From assembly GCA_002338445.1 (NCBI GenBank), contig DDII01000026.1, positions 43,526 through 107,525 of the forward strand: DNA of 64,000 nucleotides, in the 5' to 3' direction. The translations under genes were made by a program, and so were the position numbers. The notes under the pieces were generated by a model that saw nothing but the letters and a program-made list of their open reading frames with translations, was not told the origin of the DNA and searched no databases. Each line of letters opens with the position of its first letter. Position 1 is the stretch's first letter. Shown here piece after piece: positions 27,385 to 37,113 of this stretch. The stretch comes from Cellvibrionales bacterium UBA1854. GTDB taxonomy: Bacteria > Pseudomonadota > Gammaproteobacteria > Pseudomonadales > Porticoccaceae.

Positions 27385-28851
27385 CTATGATGAGCAACTT
27401 ATGCTTATGGTCGACGCCCATTTGGGAGGTCTTAACGCATACTTCGACATTGCTGAGTTTTCATCATACGGATGTTGGAGCAAATGCAAGAGGTCGGTTA
27501 CCAAGCTAAAGTCTCCACACTCGGCAAGTGTTATCGCCTCTTGCGCCATGTGATTACGTAGAATGTATTTAGGGTTCACATCCAACATTTTTTTACGACG
27601 CACCTCTTCGGACACTATTTCATGTTGCAGCAACTTGTTATAATCAGCGGACCATTTATAGAAATCGCCCAAACATAAAAACATATCTCTTATGGGGGTA
27701 TTCTCACCTGCTAGCTTGTAGTTACTCAAAGATCGAAAAAAAATACAATAATCAATTTTATTAGTTGCAAGAGGCTCCAATAAGCGCTCTATGATTTTTA
27801 ACTTTTTAGAGGGAGCGTGCTCGAGACCAAATTTATCTGCCATTAGTCGAGTGTAAACTTTTTCGTATTCGGGCTGATATTCATTTAGAGTTTCTACTAA
27901 TTCTGTATCCGGTATCAGTGTAGAAAAGGCAAGTGCAAGTGCATTGAGATTCCAAAGACCGATTTTTGGCTGATTTTGGAATGAATAACGCCCTTGATGA
28001 TCAGATTGATTGCATATAAAACTCGGGGTATATTCGTCGAGAAAACCAAAGGGGCCATAATCAATAGTGTCCCCGAGTATACTCATGTTGTCCGTGTTCA
28101 TTACGCCATGACAAAAACCAATCGCTTGCCATTTGGCAATAGTCCGAGCAGTGTTTAAAACGGCAAATCTAAATAGCTTTTTGTAGTTACTTTCACAATT
28201 ATTCCAGTCCGAAAAATGCCGTTGAATTACGTATTGTGCTAAATTTTTTACAGCTGATTTTTCGCCTCTGTGATGAAAATGTTCAAATGACCCGAAACGA
28301 ATATGACTTCTCGCTAAGCGGCAAATTACCGCGGCATTTTCTGTATATTCCCTGTAAACCGGTGTTTTACTGTTGAAAATACAGAGCGCCCGAGTTGTCG
28401 GAATACCCAACGCGTGCATTGCTTCGGAGCATAAGTACTCGCGTACACTGGATCGTAAAACAGCACGGCCGTCTCCAAGCCGTGAGTAAGGTGTTGTCCC
28501 TGCCCCTTTGAGTTGGATATCCCATAGATCACCGTCAACCGAGAGCTCTCCGAGAGTTATGGCTCGCCCATCACCTAATTGCCCTGCCCAAACTCCAAAT
28601 TGATGGCCAGAATATACAAGGGATATTGGTGTTATGTTACTGGGGATATTTGAACCGGATAAAAGATTAAATGTTTCACGATTTTTGAGGAAATTTGCTT
28701 CCAGCCCGAGATCTCTGACTAGTAGATCATTCACATTTCCCAATTCCGGCTTTTGAAGTGGTTTCGGTGAAACAGAGCTGAAGTACTCTTCATCGAATTC
28801 CTTGAAAGAGTTAAAGAAGTGTTGCTTAAGTCTCTTTGATATGACGTCCAT
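27385..28851 (-). CDS. selO: protein AMPylase SelO (YdiU)
   Basis: This 488-residue SelO pseudokinase-fold protein has YSGHQFGVWAGQLGDGRA at the N-terminus, QLKGAGTTPYSRLGDGRAVLRSS around the ATP-binding Lys, and the metal-binding HGVMNTDNMSILGDTIDYGPFGFLD. It ends in SCSS, as bacterial members with Cys in place of the eukaryotic selenocysteine do. SelO transfers AMP to Ser/Thr/Tyr of proteins and is linked to the oxidative stress response. It lies upstream of the degenerate kinase on the same strand, with about 130 bases between their coding regions, and diverges from prfB. Confidence 0.95.
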   Translation of the reverse strand: MDVISKRLKQHFFNSFKEFDEEYFSSVSPKPLQKPELGNVNDLLVRDLGLEANFLKNRETFNLLSGSNIPSNITPISLVYSGHQFGVWAGQLGDGRAITLGELSVDGDLWDIQLKGAGTTPYSRLGDGRAVLRSSVREYLCSEAMHALGIPTTRALCIFNSKTPVYREYTENAAVICRLARSHIRFGSFEHFHHRGEKSAVKNLAQYVIQRHFSDWNNCESNYKKLFRFAVLNTARTIAKWQAIGFCHGVMNTDNMSILGDTIDYGPFGFLDEYTPSFICNQSDHQGRYSFQNQPKIGLWNLNALALAFSTLIPDTELVETLNEYQPEYEKVYTRLMADKFGLEHAPSKKLKIIERLLEPLATNKIDYCIFFRSLSNYKLAGENTPIRDMFLCLGDFYKWSADYNKLLQHEIVSEEVRRKKMLDVNPKYILRNHMAQEAITLAECGDFSLVTDLLHLLQHPYDENSAMSKYALRPPKWASTISISCSS

Positions 28852-29037
28852 ATAAATCGCCTTAATTTGCTAAAGTTTTTGCGTCCTTTTGATTATAATG
28901 AGAACGTTATTTTATGCTTAAACTTTTTCTAGTGAGTAGCTTTATTAAATTATGAAATGAAAAGCATTTTTTCCTAGGTGTGATTTAACACCAGATGTAC
29001 TATACGCAAAATTCAAATTAAGGGGTCCAAGCCAATT

Positions 29038-30133
29038 ATGGAAGTGAATCTCATCTTAGATTTGATCGATGACTTGAAAGCGCGTACAGATGTGCTCAGG
29101 AGGTACCTTTGACTATGATCATCGAAAAGAGCGACTTGCCGAGGTTGAGTTAGAACTAAGTGAACCACGTGTATGGAAGAATACGTCAAAAGCTAAGGAG
29201 TTAGGTCGAGAGCGGGCTTCTCTTGAGGATATAGTTACAACAATTGAAGCACTTGACAGAGGCGTTGAGGACACGCGTCAGCTTTTGCAACTTGCTGTGG
29301 AGGAGCTTGACGTTGATATTGTTGATGAGGTGAGATCTGATATTAGCTCGTTAGACGCAAATTTAGCTGAGCTTGAATTCAAGCGTATGTTTTCTGGACA
29401 AATGGATGGTAATAATGCCTTTATTGAAATACAAGCAGGATCAGGAGGCACTGAAGCGCAAGATTGGGCAGAGATGTTATTAAGGATGTATCTCCGGTGG
29501 ACTGATGATAAAGGATTTAAGAGTGATTTGATCGAGTACTCCGCAGGTGAGGTCGCCGGAGTGAAAAGCGCCACTGTTCAAGTAAGTGGCAACTACGCGT
29601 ACGGCTGGTTACGGACAGAGATTGGAGTTCATCGACTTGTTCGAAAGTCACCGTTTGATTCCGGTAATCGAAGACATACGTCATTTGCCGCAGTTTTTGT
29701 GTCCCCTGAGATTGATGACCATATAGCAATAGATATTAATCACTCTGATGTTCGGACAGATACATACCGAGCCTCTGGAGCGGGTGGCCAGCATGTCAAT
29801 AAAACTGATTCGGCAGTGCGATTGACTCACCAACCGAGCGGGATTGTGGTTCAATCTCAAAGTCAGCGTTCTCAGCATCAAAATAGAGAAAAATGTTGGC
29901 AGATGCTTCGTGCGAGACTATATGAATTTGAGGTTCAAAAACGAAAACAGGTTGCCCAAGCCACTGAGGATGCTAAGTCTGAAATTGGATGGGGAAGTCA
30001 AATACGATCATATGTTTTAGACGACGCCAGAATAAAGGATTTAAGAACAAATATTGAAACACGTAATACGCAAGCGGTTCTGGATGGTAAACTCGATGTA
30101 TTCATTAAAGCATCGCTCAAGGCAGGACTTTGA
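29038..30133 (+). CDS. prfB: peptide chain release factor 2, with programmed +1 frameshift
   Basis: The gene starts at ATG 29038 and reads 24 codons to an in-frame TGA (29110-29112). A +1 shift at CTT-TGA-C, skipping T29110, joins GAC 29111 and continues to 30133, giving 364 residues, close to the E. coli 365. The slippery site CTTTGAC and an AGGAGG Shine-Dalgarno-like stimulator just upstream (29098-29103) are the classic autoregulatory elements. SPF, which reads UGA/UAA, is at 204-206 and the GGQ hydrolysis motif at 249-251. lysS follows 48 bases later, the usual prfB-lysS pair. Confidence 0.96.
29098..29113 (+). promoter_or_regulatory. prfB recoding (frameshift) site
   Basis: AGGAGG-TAC-CTT-TGA-C places an internal Shine-Dalgarno three bases before the CUU slippery codon and a UGA with the poor C context. 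Low RF2 favours the +1 slip and thus RF2 synthesis. The site is seen directly; the mechanism is established for E. coli and conserved in many bacteria. Confidence 0.93.
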
Positions 30134-30181
30134 TCAATCTGCTGGGGCTAGTAGGTAAGTTTTTATGAGAAAATATTTCTA

Positions 30182-31675
30182 ATGACCGAGCAACGAGATG
30201 AAAATAAATTGATAGCGGAGCGCAGAGCAAAGTTAAATAAACTTCGGTCTGGATCAAATACGCCGTTCCCAAATGATTTTAAACCTAAAGCACTTGCTGA
30301 CCAACTTGAGAAAACCTATTCACTGGCAACTAAACAAGATTTGGAGACGCTTAGACATCAAACCTCTGTTGCTGGGCGCGTTATGCGAAATAGGGGTTCG
30401 TTTATTGTCATACAAGATCGCTCTGGAGCCATACAGCTCTACGTAACAAAACATTCTCGAGTTTTTGTGAAGAACCTCGATTTAGGTGATATTATTGGAG
30501 TTGAGGGTATTTTGTGCCGGTCAGGTAGAGGAGAACTTTATGTCGAGATAGAAACATTTACCCTGCTCACTAAATCTTTGAGACCTTTGCCTGACAAGTT
30601 TTATGGACTAGCCGATCGTGAAATGCGTTATCGTCAGCGATATCTTGATTTAATTGTCAACTCAGATGTTCGTTCTTCATTCCGTGCACGTTCCAAGATA
30701 ATTACTTATATACGTGATTTTTTAAATAGCGAAAATTTTCTGGAGGTAGAGACGCCTATGTTGCAGCCGATCCCTGGTGGTGCGGCTGCAAGACCCTTTG
30801 TGACCCACCATAACGCAATGGCGATTGATATGTACCTCCGCATAGCGCCAGAATTGTATCTAAAGCGTTTAGTAGTTGGGGGATTTGAACGAGTTTATGA
30901 GATCAATCGTAGCTTCCGAAATGAAGGGTTATCAACTCGGCATAATCCCGAGTTTACCATGCTTGAATTTTATCAGGCCTATGCAGATTACAATGACCTG
31001 ATGAAGTTTACTGAGCGGTTACTTAGTGGTATCGCAAGGGAAATTCTCGGCAGCGATCGAGTGATCAATACAAAGCGAGATGAATACGGCAATAAATTGG
31101 GTGAAGTGGAATATGACTTCTCTAAGCCGTTTAGGCGCATATCGGTCATGGACTCAATTTTATTGTTTAATCCAACGATTGTCTCTGATGAATTATTAAA
31201 TCTGGAGCAAGCACAGCGTGTCGCTGTAGATCTTGGAATTTCTGTTGATGCAAATTGGGGTGTTGGTAAATTGCAGATTGAAATTTTTGAGAAAACTGTC
31301 GAGCATCGTTTAGAACAACCCACTTTTGTAACGAATTATCCAATTGAAGTATCTCCCCTTGCGCGGCGGAGTGATGCCAATCCGAGTGTCTCTGATAGAT
31401 TTGAATTATTCATAGGCGGACGAGAGGTGGCGAATGGTTTCTCAGAACTTAATGATCCTGAAGACCAAGCAAATAGATTTAGTGCACAGTTAAACCAAAA
31501 AAATTCTGGCGATGAAGAGGCGATGTATTTTGATGAGGATTATATTAAAGCTCTGGAATATGGGATGCCCCCAACCGCTGGGGAAGGCATTGGTATTGAC
31601 CGCCTTGTGATGCTGTTCACTGATTCTTCATCTATTAGAGATGTTCTGCTGTTTCCGCATATGAGACTGGAGTAG
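30182..31675 (+). CDS. lysS: lysyl-tRNA synthetase, class II
   Basis: This 497-residue enzyme has an N-terminal anticodon-binding OB fold (about 55-150, [20 protein letters not shown]) and a class II catalytic core. Motif 1 lies in [21 protein letters not shown], motif 2 in [15 protein letters not shown] with [17 protein letters not shown] after it, and motif 3 in [24 protein letters not shown]. It charges tRNA-Lys. The length and order are standard. It is followed by 64 bases and then the convergent ctaA. Confidence 0.97.
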   Translation: MTEQRDENKLIAERRAKLNKLRSGSNTPFPNDFKPKALADQLEKTYSLATKQDLETLRHQTSVAGRVMRNRGSFIVIQDRSGAIQLYVTKHSRVFVKNLDLGDIIGVEGILCRSGRGELYVEIETFTLLTKSLRPLPDKFYGLADREMRYRQRYLDLIVNSDVRSSFRARSKIITYIRDFLNSENFLEVETPMLQPIPGGAAARPFVTHHNAMAIDMYLRIAPELYLKRLVVGGFERVYEINRSFRNEGLSTRHNPEFTMLEFYQAYADYNDLMKFTERLLSGIAREILGSDRVINTKRDEYGNKLGEVEYDFSKPFRRISVMDSILLFNPTIVSDELLNLEQAQRVAVDLGISVDANWGVGKLQIEIFEKTVEHRLEQPTFVTNYPIEVSPLARRSDANPSVSDRFELFIGGREVANGFSELNDPEDQANRFSAQLNQKNSGDEEAMYFDEDYIKALEYGMPPTAGEGIGIDRLVMLFTDSSSIRDVLLFPHMRLE

Positions 31676-31739
31676 TTTACCTAGTTTAATCCGTCTCAGG
31701 TCACTGAATTGCCTTCAAGGCTTTATTCCGACATCAGCT

Positions 31740-32825
31740 TCAGTGAGAAAATAGCGGAGCTCTTGCCCGATAGAGCGTATGGGTTATGAAGATAGATGCT
31801 GTTAAAAGAGCCACTGCAATGGATTGGTGTGCTGCAGCGAGCGGTATCGGAACGTGCAGTAGTAATGTGGAGATCCCAAGAGTTACTTGTAGTGTAATTA
31901 AAACAAAAATGCATTTTGCGCTGGTCTTGAACGCGTCACTCATGTCAGAGCGTAAAGCTACGATAACAAATAGAATAATTGACAGTGTTGTTAGATACGC
32001 GAGTATTCGGTGGTTGAATTGTATGGTCGCTATGTCTTCAAAAATCGACAACCATTTCGGCTGCATTGAATAAATTTCGGCTGGTATGAAAGAATCACCC
32101 ATCAAAGGGAATGTAGGGTAAGCATGACCGGCGCGCGTGCCAGCCATTAATCCTCCGGACACAATCATTAAGAAAATAAGCACCAATATCAGGCAAGAGG
32201 GTAATAGCAGTTGAGTAGATTGTCGCTCTGGTCGGTTTCCTAAGTCGAGTGTAACCCAAATAATAGAGCTATAGATTATTATCGCGTTTGAAAGGTGGGC
32301 AGTGAGTCGGTATTGACTAACTCTAGGATCGTCCGTCAGACCACTTTGCACCATATACCAGCCCAAAACACCTTGTGCAGCTCCTAGCATTAGTATTGCA
32401 AATAATTTGGGGGATAAACCTTTCGGGATGCGCCTGGTGATACACAAGAACATAAAGGGGAACAAAAACATGATACCTATGAAACGTCCGAGCATTCGGT
32501 GAAGATACTCATACATAAATATTTTTTTAAATTCGTATAGACTCATACCATTGTTTATCAATTTGTACTCAGGAAATTGTTGGTACTTGGCGAAAAGGAT
32601 TTCCCAGTCATTTGTGTTCAGCGGAGGAATAACACCCGCGATTGGCCTCCACTCAACCATTGATAATCCAGAACCTGTAAGTCTTGTGACACCGCCCAAT
32701 AAAATCATGCCATATATTGTGAGTGCACACGCAGAAAGCCAAAAGATGATTTGCTTATTATAGTGAGCTTGAAGCTCAATGGATGGATTCGCTGACGATA
32801 TTTCGAAGTTAATCCGAGCTGACAT
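31740..32825 (-). CDS. ctaA: heme A synthase (Cox15/CtaA type 2)
   Basis: This 361-residue protein has about eight transmembrane helices. GGVTRLTGSGLSMVEWRPIAGVIPPLN, EYLHRMLGRFIG, VSQYRLTAHLSNA and IQFNHRILAYLT supply the heme-ligand histidines in the pattern of the mitochondrial/alphaproteobacterial Cox15 subtype. It oxidises heme O to heme A for an aa3-type cytochrome oxidase. In many bacteria it accompanies cox genes; here it stands alone between lysS and ung, so the oxidase must be encoded elsewhere. It is convergent with lysS. Confidence 0.93.
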   Translation of the reverse strand: MSARINFEISSANPSIELQAHYNKQIIFWLSACALTIYGMILLGGVTRLTGSGLSMVEWRPIAGVIPPLNTNDWEILFAKYQQFPEYKLINNGMSLYEFKKIFMYEYLHRMLGRFIGIMFLFPFMFLCITRRIPKGLSPKLFAILMLGAAQGVLGWYMVQSGLTDDPRVSQYRLTAHLSNAIIIYSSIIWVTLDLGNRPERQSTQLLLPSCLILVLIFLMIVSGGLMAGTRAGHAYPTFPLMGDSFIPAEIYSMQPKWLSIFEDIATIQFNHRILAYLTTLSIILFVIVALRSDMSDAFKTSAKCIFVLITLQVTLGISTLLLHVPIPLAAAHQSIAVALLTASIFITHTLYRARAPLFSH

Positions 32826-33132
32826 TTCTGGAGAACCTAAGCTTTATGCCATTATGATGAAAATTTACAGTGTTACGCGGGTGGTTATCGAACAGACCAA
32901 CCCCAGCAAATTTAAAAATATTTTGATGGAAACTACAGTACGAATAAAGTTATGTTAAAGGAAATGACAAACCATGGATGTTTGATAAGATTTTGGCATT
33001 AAAGCTGGGAACAGATTTATTATCTGATAATGAGACATTATGCCCTTTCGGTTGTAATAAATTGATGACTATTGGTGTTGTCTTCGTTGACTAACTCTTA
33101 TTATTACATGTTAAAAAATTCTGGAGTTTCTT
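32826..33132. other. spacer between ctaA and ung
   Basis: This 307-base spacer must contain the divergent promoters of ctaA and ung. The only frame of note is a 38-codon one (32978-33094, plus strand) starting MFDKILALKLGTDLL and containing CPFGC. An AAAGGAAATG purine stretch lies about 12 bases upstream of its ATG. I recognise nothing in it and it may be chance. No terminator, tRNA or repeat is seen. Confidence 0.5.
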
Positions 33133-33849
33133 ATGACAATCAAAAAAAAAAGAAAGTTTTTGGAATTACCAGAGGGTGACTGGGTTACGATATTAGAAGA
33201 ATGCATAAAAAAATCAGAGCTTTTAGATCTGGAATCATTTTTAAAAGCCCAATATGAAAACTGCGTAACAATATATCCGCCGCGAAATCGGGTCTTTGCA
33301 GCGCTTGAGCATACTCAATTTTATGATGTCCGTGTCGTAATTTTGGGCCAAGATCCCTATCACGGCCCCCATCAAGCAAATGGTCTCTGCTTTTCAGTGA
33401 TGCCCGGCGTGGCCGTGCCCCCGTCACTGGCAAATATTTATCGAGAGTTAAGGGATGACGTTGGTTGTTTGCTCCCCTCGCATGGGTGCCTTCATAGCTG
33501 GGCAAAACAAGGTGTATTGTTAATTAATTCCGTTTTAACAGTAGAAAAATCAGCGCCTGGTTCTCATAGAGGAAAAGGTTGGGAAGTTTTTACAGATGCC
33601 ATAATTACTTTGCTCAATGATAAACACAAGGATTTAGTATTTTTCTTGTGGGGAAGTTACGCCAGAAAAAAGGCAGTCTTGATAGATCGTCAACGCCATA
33701 TGGTCCTAGAGGCCGCTCATCCATCACCACTTTCGGCGTATCGAGGTTTTTATGGATGCAAACATTTTTCTCGATGCAATACTTACTTGAAAAACATTGG
33801 TAAAACACCCATCGACTGGCAGTTACCTTCACTACGTAGCATTGAATAA
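33133..33849 (+). CDS. ung: uracil-DNA glycosylase
   Basis: This 238-residue family-1 UDG has the water-activating loop GQDPYHGP (72-79, Asp74), the uracil-recognition strand LLINSVLTVE and the minor-groove intercalation loop HPSPLSAYRGF. It removes uracil from DNA to start base excision repair. The ATG follows TCTGGAG. The N-terminus is rich in lysine (TIKKKRKF), mildly unusual but not diagnostic. Confidence 0.96.
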   Translation: MTIKKKRKFLELPEGDWVTILEECIKKSELLDLESFLKAQYENCVTIYPPRNRVFAALEHTQFYDVRVVILGQDPYHGPHQANGLCFSVMPGVAVPPSLANIYRELRDDVGCLLPSHGCLHSWAKQGVLLINSVLTVEKSAPGSHRGKGWEVFTDAIITLLNDKHKDLVFFLWGSYARKKAVLIDRQRHMVLEAAHPSPLSAYRGFYGCKHFSRCNTYLKNIGKTPIDWQLPSLRSIE

Positions 33850-33894
33850 TCGAACTTGACTCTCCACGAGTTAAAAAAGAAATAATCATTCCCC

Positions 33895-33927
33895 TGTTCT
33901 AGTGGATTCCGTTCATAGGCTAGAACA
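33895..33927. repeat. inverted repeat between convergent ung and ygfZ
   Basis: TGTTCTAG (33895-33902) pairs perfectly with CTAGAACA (33920-33927) around 17 bases, in the 166-base spacer between two convergent genes. A-rich sequence follows on the plus strand. It may serve as a weak terminator, but the loop is long and no proper U-run is present. Confidence 0.35.
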
Positions 33928-34015
33928 CAAAAATTTCAAGTTGTCGCAAAGAGATAGCTGATCGGTTAAATGTTGTTACGCTAAACTTTTTTCAATTCTT
34001 GGAATTATGGACACA

Positions 34016-35032
34016 TCAATGTTCTATCGGGATTTCAGATGCATGGATTAGCGTGTCGTCAGCTATTTGAAGGTTGTTAAATTCCTCACATGTTATGGGG
34101 ATAACAGCCAACATCTCGACTTCCTTTCTGGTTACCCATGCCGCTGCTGTAACATGCCCGAGTAATTTTTTGCTGGAAGAAAATATTTTGCTACCCGGTT
34201 CGGGTAAGCTTTGAAGTGAGCAACGCAACGCGCGGATGCGTCTTTTCACTGAGCCTCTGTAATGCGTTCTTGCTATGACTTCTTGTCCCGTGTAGCAACC
34301 TTTTTTAAAGCTTATAAAACCTTGGCTATCTAAATTTAGCATCTGAGGAATAAAACGCTCTGTAGTTGCTTTAGTCACTTCAGAATAACCGGTCCTCAGT
34401 GTTAGTAAGTCAGCGAAATTTTTGTCCACAAAAGTCAAATCTTTAAGTGACTTAAGTACAGCAAAGTTAAGACTTTGAGCACAAGTAAATGAATATTGAC
34501 CCTTTTCAATACAGCTTAGCCATCCTATGTTATTCTCACACCTACCTCCTTTTTTGGTGGGAACTAAGTCGAAAAGAGCATGTAGGACAGTCTGGATTTT
34601 AGGACCAGCAATGAAAAAACTACAGAACTTTTCGCTGACGTCCTGTACTTCTAGTTTAAAGAACTTCGAATATTTTTGAAGGCTTTTAATGGCAATCTCA
34701 ATCATGGATAGGTTAATTTCCAAGATAATGTCGCCGTTTAATGAACTATGCGCACTAAAAGTAAAGATTACTGTCCCCGAAGGAGAACAATGCGCTCCTT
34801 TGACGACTGAGTTATGATTAACTTGACTTACATCGCAAGTTACTTGGCCTTGGAGAAATTTAATTACCTCTGGACCAGAGAGAGCAATGTATCCTCTGTG
34901 AGTAGAGCAAATAATTGTCTCCTTGAGAGTCAAGTTGAAATTCGCGGGGAGCTTTTTCAAAGGCAGCATTAACTCATGGTAACCATCATCTAGATGAGAT
35001 ATCTGCGTAGTATATAGATTAGAGATTGTCAT
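34016..35032 (-). CDS. ygfZ: folate-binding Fe-S repair protein YgfZ
   Basis: This 338-residue protein of the GcvT-like family has FLQGQVTCDV near residue 60 and the diagnostic KGCYTGQEVIAR at 244-255, whose cysteine is essential in E. coli YgfZ. It uses tetrahydrofolate to support certain Fe-S enzymes such as MiaB under oxidative conditions. It diverges from sdhE with 71 bases between, the order seen in Pseudomonas and E. coli. Confidence 0.93.
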   Translation of the reverse strand: MTISNLYTTQISHLDDGYHELMLPLKKLPANFNLTLKETIICSTHRGYIALSGPEVIKFLQGQVTCDVSQVNHNSVVKGAHCSPSGTVIFTFSAHSSLNGDIILEINLSMIEIAIKSLQKYSKFFKLEVQDVSEKFCSFFIAGPKIQTVLHALFDLVPTKKGGRCENNIGWLSCIEKGQYSFTCAQSLNFAVLKSLKDLTFVDKNFADLLTLRTGYSEVTKATTERFIPQMLNLDSQGFISFKKGCYTGQEVIARTHYRGSVKRRIRALRCSLQSLPEPGSKIFSSSKKLLGHVTAAAWVTRKEVEMLAVIPITCEEFNNLQIADDTLIHASEIPIEH

Positions 35033-35103
35033 TTTTATCTCGGACGTCTTGTTTCATCATTTTAGGTAGGATTATAACCCCGTTTTAGAGAGGATGGCGA
35101 TGT

Positions 35104-35343
35104 ATGCATAAAAATAGACTCAGCTGGGCCGCAAGACGAGGGATGTTGGAGCTTGATTTGTTGTTGCAGCCGTTTGTGGAGAACGAGTATGAGAAGTTAA
35201 ATCAAGAGGACAAAATGCGTTTTGAGGTATTACTTGAAAAAGATGATCAAACTCTACTACAGTGGTTTTTGAACCTAGATGAGCCCGGTGATCAGAACAT
35301 TAAACGAATCGTAGATTTAATACGATTCACTTTCTCGAGCTGA
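35104..35343 (+). CDS. sdhE: succinate dehydrogenase assembly factor SdhE
   Basis: This 79-residue SdhE/YgfY (FAU1-like) protein contains the conserved RRGMLELDLLLQPF, the RGxxE motif needed to attach FAD covalently to SdhA. It is a small five-helix protein of typical length. The membrane partner YgfX, often next in enterics, is not present; nadB follows on the opposite strand. Confidence 0.94.
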   Translation: MHKNRLSWAARRGMLELDLLLQPFVENEYEKLNQEDKMRFEVLLEKDDQTLLQWFLNLDEPGDQNIKRIVDLIRFTFSS

Positions 35344-35388
35344 TTAGCTTATTCACCTTTTCCTGTGGTGCACATAGAGATGATTAGT

Positions 35389-36984
35389 TTAGTCCGCCTC
35401 TTTGTTTGGTGCCAAAATTGTGTCTACGGCGCTCTTCTCCCTGTCAGGATGATCCAAATTGTAATGAAGGCCTCTACTCTCACGCCTTTTTAAGGCAGAC
35501 TTAACAATCAGTTCACAGGTCACGACAATGTTACGTAATTCTAAAAACTGAGAATTAACATGACTTTTTTTAAAACGCGCATCAATCTTGCGTTTAAGCC
35601 TTTGAATCTTTAATTCTGCTTTCTTCAATTCGGCATCTGTGCGCACTATACCAACACACTTCCACATAAGCATCCTTAAAAGTCGCATGTTTTCATCAAC
35701 GAAAGCGGTTTGATCAATTACTTTTGTTTTCTCAAACTTTTTTCTTGGAATTTTATTTGGATGGCAAGGGGATGCTATTTTTTGATTGATAAAGCTTGCA
35801 GCCGCTCGCGCATATACAACGCATTCAAGTAGTGAGTTGCTAGCCATCCGGTTAGCGCCATGGAGACCGGTGAATGCATTTTCGCCAATTGCAAAAAGAT
35901 TTCTAAGATCTGTTTGAGCATTCATATCTACTACTATACCCCCACAAGTGTAGTGAGCAGCTGGAACAATGGGTATTGGTGTTTTAGTGATATCTATACC
36001 AAGGGCCAGACAATTTTCAAAGACCGTGGGAAAGCGTTCCATGATAAATTTCGAGGATTGCATACTAATATCTAGGTATAGGCAGGCACAATTCAGTTTT
36101 TTCATCTCTTGATCTATTGCTCGGGCAACTACATCGCGCGGAGCTAGTTCTGCCTTCTCGTGGTACAGATGCATAAAACGACTTCCGTCAGGCAGCAGTA
36201 GTTTCGCACCCTCACCTCGTAAAGCTTCCGTTATCAGAAAGGAGTTAGCTTTTGGATGGTAGAGACAGGTAGGATGAAATTGGTTAAATTCTAAATTGCC
36301 AACTCGACAACCGCTTCGCCAGGCTATGGCAATACCATCTCCGCTTGCTCCATCGGGATTGCTGGTGTGTAAATAGCATTTGCTTGCACCTCCAGCAGCT
36401 AAAACTACGTTGTGAGCCAAAAATGTAACTACTTTATTCTCTTTTATGTTAAGCAAATGAGCGCCGATGCAAGTTACATCTTCAACTACTTCATTAGCGC
36501 TCGTGATGAGATCCATAGCGCAATGATTTTGGAAAACGTCTATATTCGATGCTGAAATTACTCGGTGTACTAAAGCATCCGTGACAGAACGCCCAGTTGC
36601 ATCGGCACTGTGAAGAATTCGTCTATGACTATGTCCGCCCTCTTGCGTAAGATGAAATTGCTTTTGGTCGTCCTGTAAGGTGAAATTTACTCCCTGATTG
36701 ATTAGCCAATGAATGGCGTCGGGCCCATTTTTGATCACAAATTCAACAGCACTTTTGTGGCACAAACCTGCTCCAGCAACTTGGGTATCATTCATGTGAA
36801 GGGCTGTGCTGTCGTTTTCATCAAATACGGCGGCAATTCCGCCTTGAGCCAGCCATGAGGCTCCCGCTTTCAGTGTTGATTTACTCACTAAAGCTACACG
36901 TTTTTTTCTGTCGATATGCAAAGCGAGGGTTAGTCCAGCGGTGCCGCTCCCTATCACTAGCACATCATAGTATAAGTTTTTCAT
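35389..36984 (-). CDS. nadB: L-aspartate oxidase
   Basis: This 531-residue FAD enzyme makes iminoaspartate for NAD synthesis with NadA. The dinucleotide fold VIGSGTAGLTLALHID begins at residue 10; GGIAAVFDENDS, EGGHSHRRILHSADATG and HYTCGGIVVDMNAQTDL are landmarks shared with SdhA/FrdA, and the long N-terminal and C-terminal helical domain are as in NadB. It diverges from rpoE, the arrangement known from E. coli and Pseudomonas. Confidence 0.96.
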   Translation of the reverse strand: MKNLYYDVLVIGSGTAGLTLALHIDRKKRVALVSKSTLKAGASWLAQGGIAAVFDENDSTALHMNDTQVAGAGLCHKSAVEFVIKNGPDAIHWLINQGVNFTLQDDQKQFHLTQEGGHSHRRILHSADATGRSVTDALVHRVISASNIDVFQNHCAMDLITSANEVVEDVTCIGAHLLNIKENKVVTFLAHNVVLAAGGASKCYLHTSNPDGASGDGIAIAWRSGCRVGNLEFNQFHPTCLYHPKANSFLITEALRGEGAKLLLPDGSRFMHLYHEKAELAPRDVVARAIDQEMKKLNCACLYLDISMQSSKFIMERFPTVFENCLALGIDITKTPIPIVPAAHYTCGGIVVDMNAQTDLRNLFAIGENAFTGLHGANRMASNSLLECVVYARAAASFINQKIASPCHPNKIPRKKFEKTKVIDQTAFVDENMRLLRMLMWKCVGIVRTDAELKKAELKIQRLKRKIDARFKKSHVNSQFLELRNIVVTCELIVKSALKRRESRGLHYNLDHPDREKSAVDTILAPNKEAD

Positions 36985-37113
36985 GGTACTAACATTCTTA
37001 AATACTCTTCACATGATTATAGCCTACCGGCTTTGTAGCCGTGGGAGTTTTCCCTGGCGAAGGAATCAAGTCTCCGGTATCGTTAGGGGTAATTGTTATT
37101 TAGTTGATACTTA

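Noticed and set aside
27385..28851. SelO C-terminus checked for a selenocysteine codon
   Set aside because: It ends in Cys-Ser-Ser with a normal Cys codon, as in most bacteria.
31710..31730. GCCT-TCA-AGGC then TTTATT after lysS, considered as a terminator
   Set aside because: The stem is only four base pairs and the U-run is broken.
32994..33008. TGGCATTAAAGCTGG upstream of ung, resembling a sigma-54 element
   Set aside because: At the -12 position the bases are GG rather than the invariant GC, and ung is not an expected sigma-54 target.
36985..37113. Possible sigma-E autoregulatory promoter before rpoE (GGAGTTT ... TCTCC)
   Set aside because: The match to GAACTT-N16-TCnnA is poor in both halves and would not stand above chance in AT-rich DNA.
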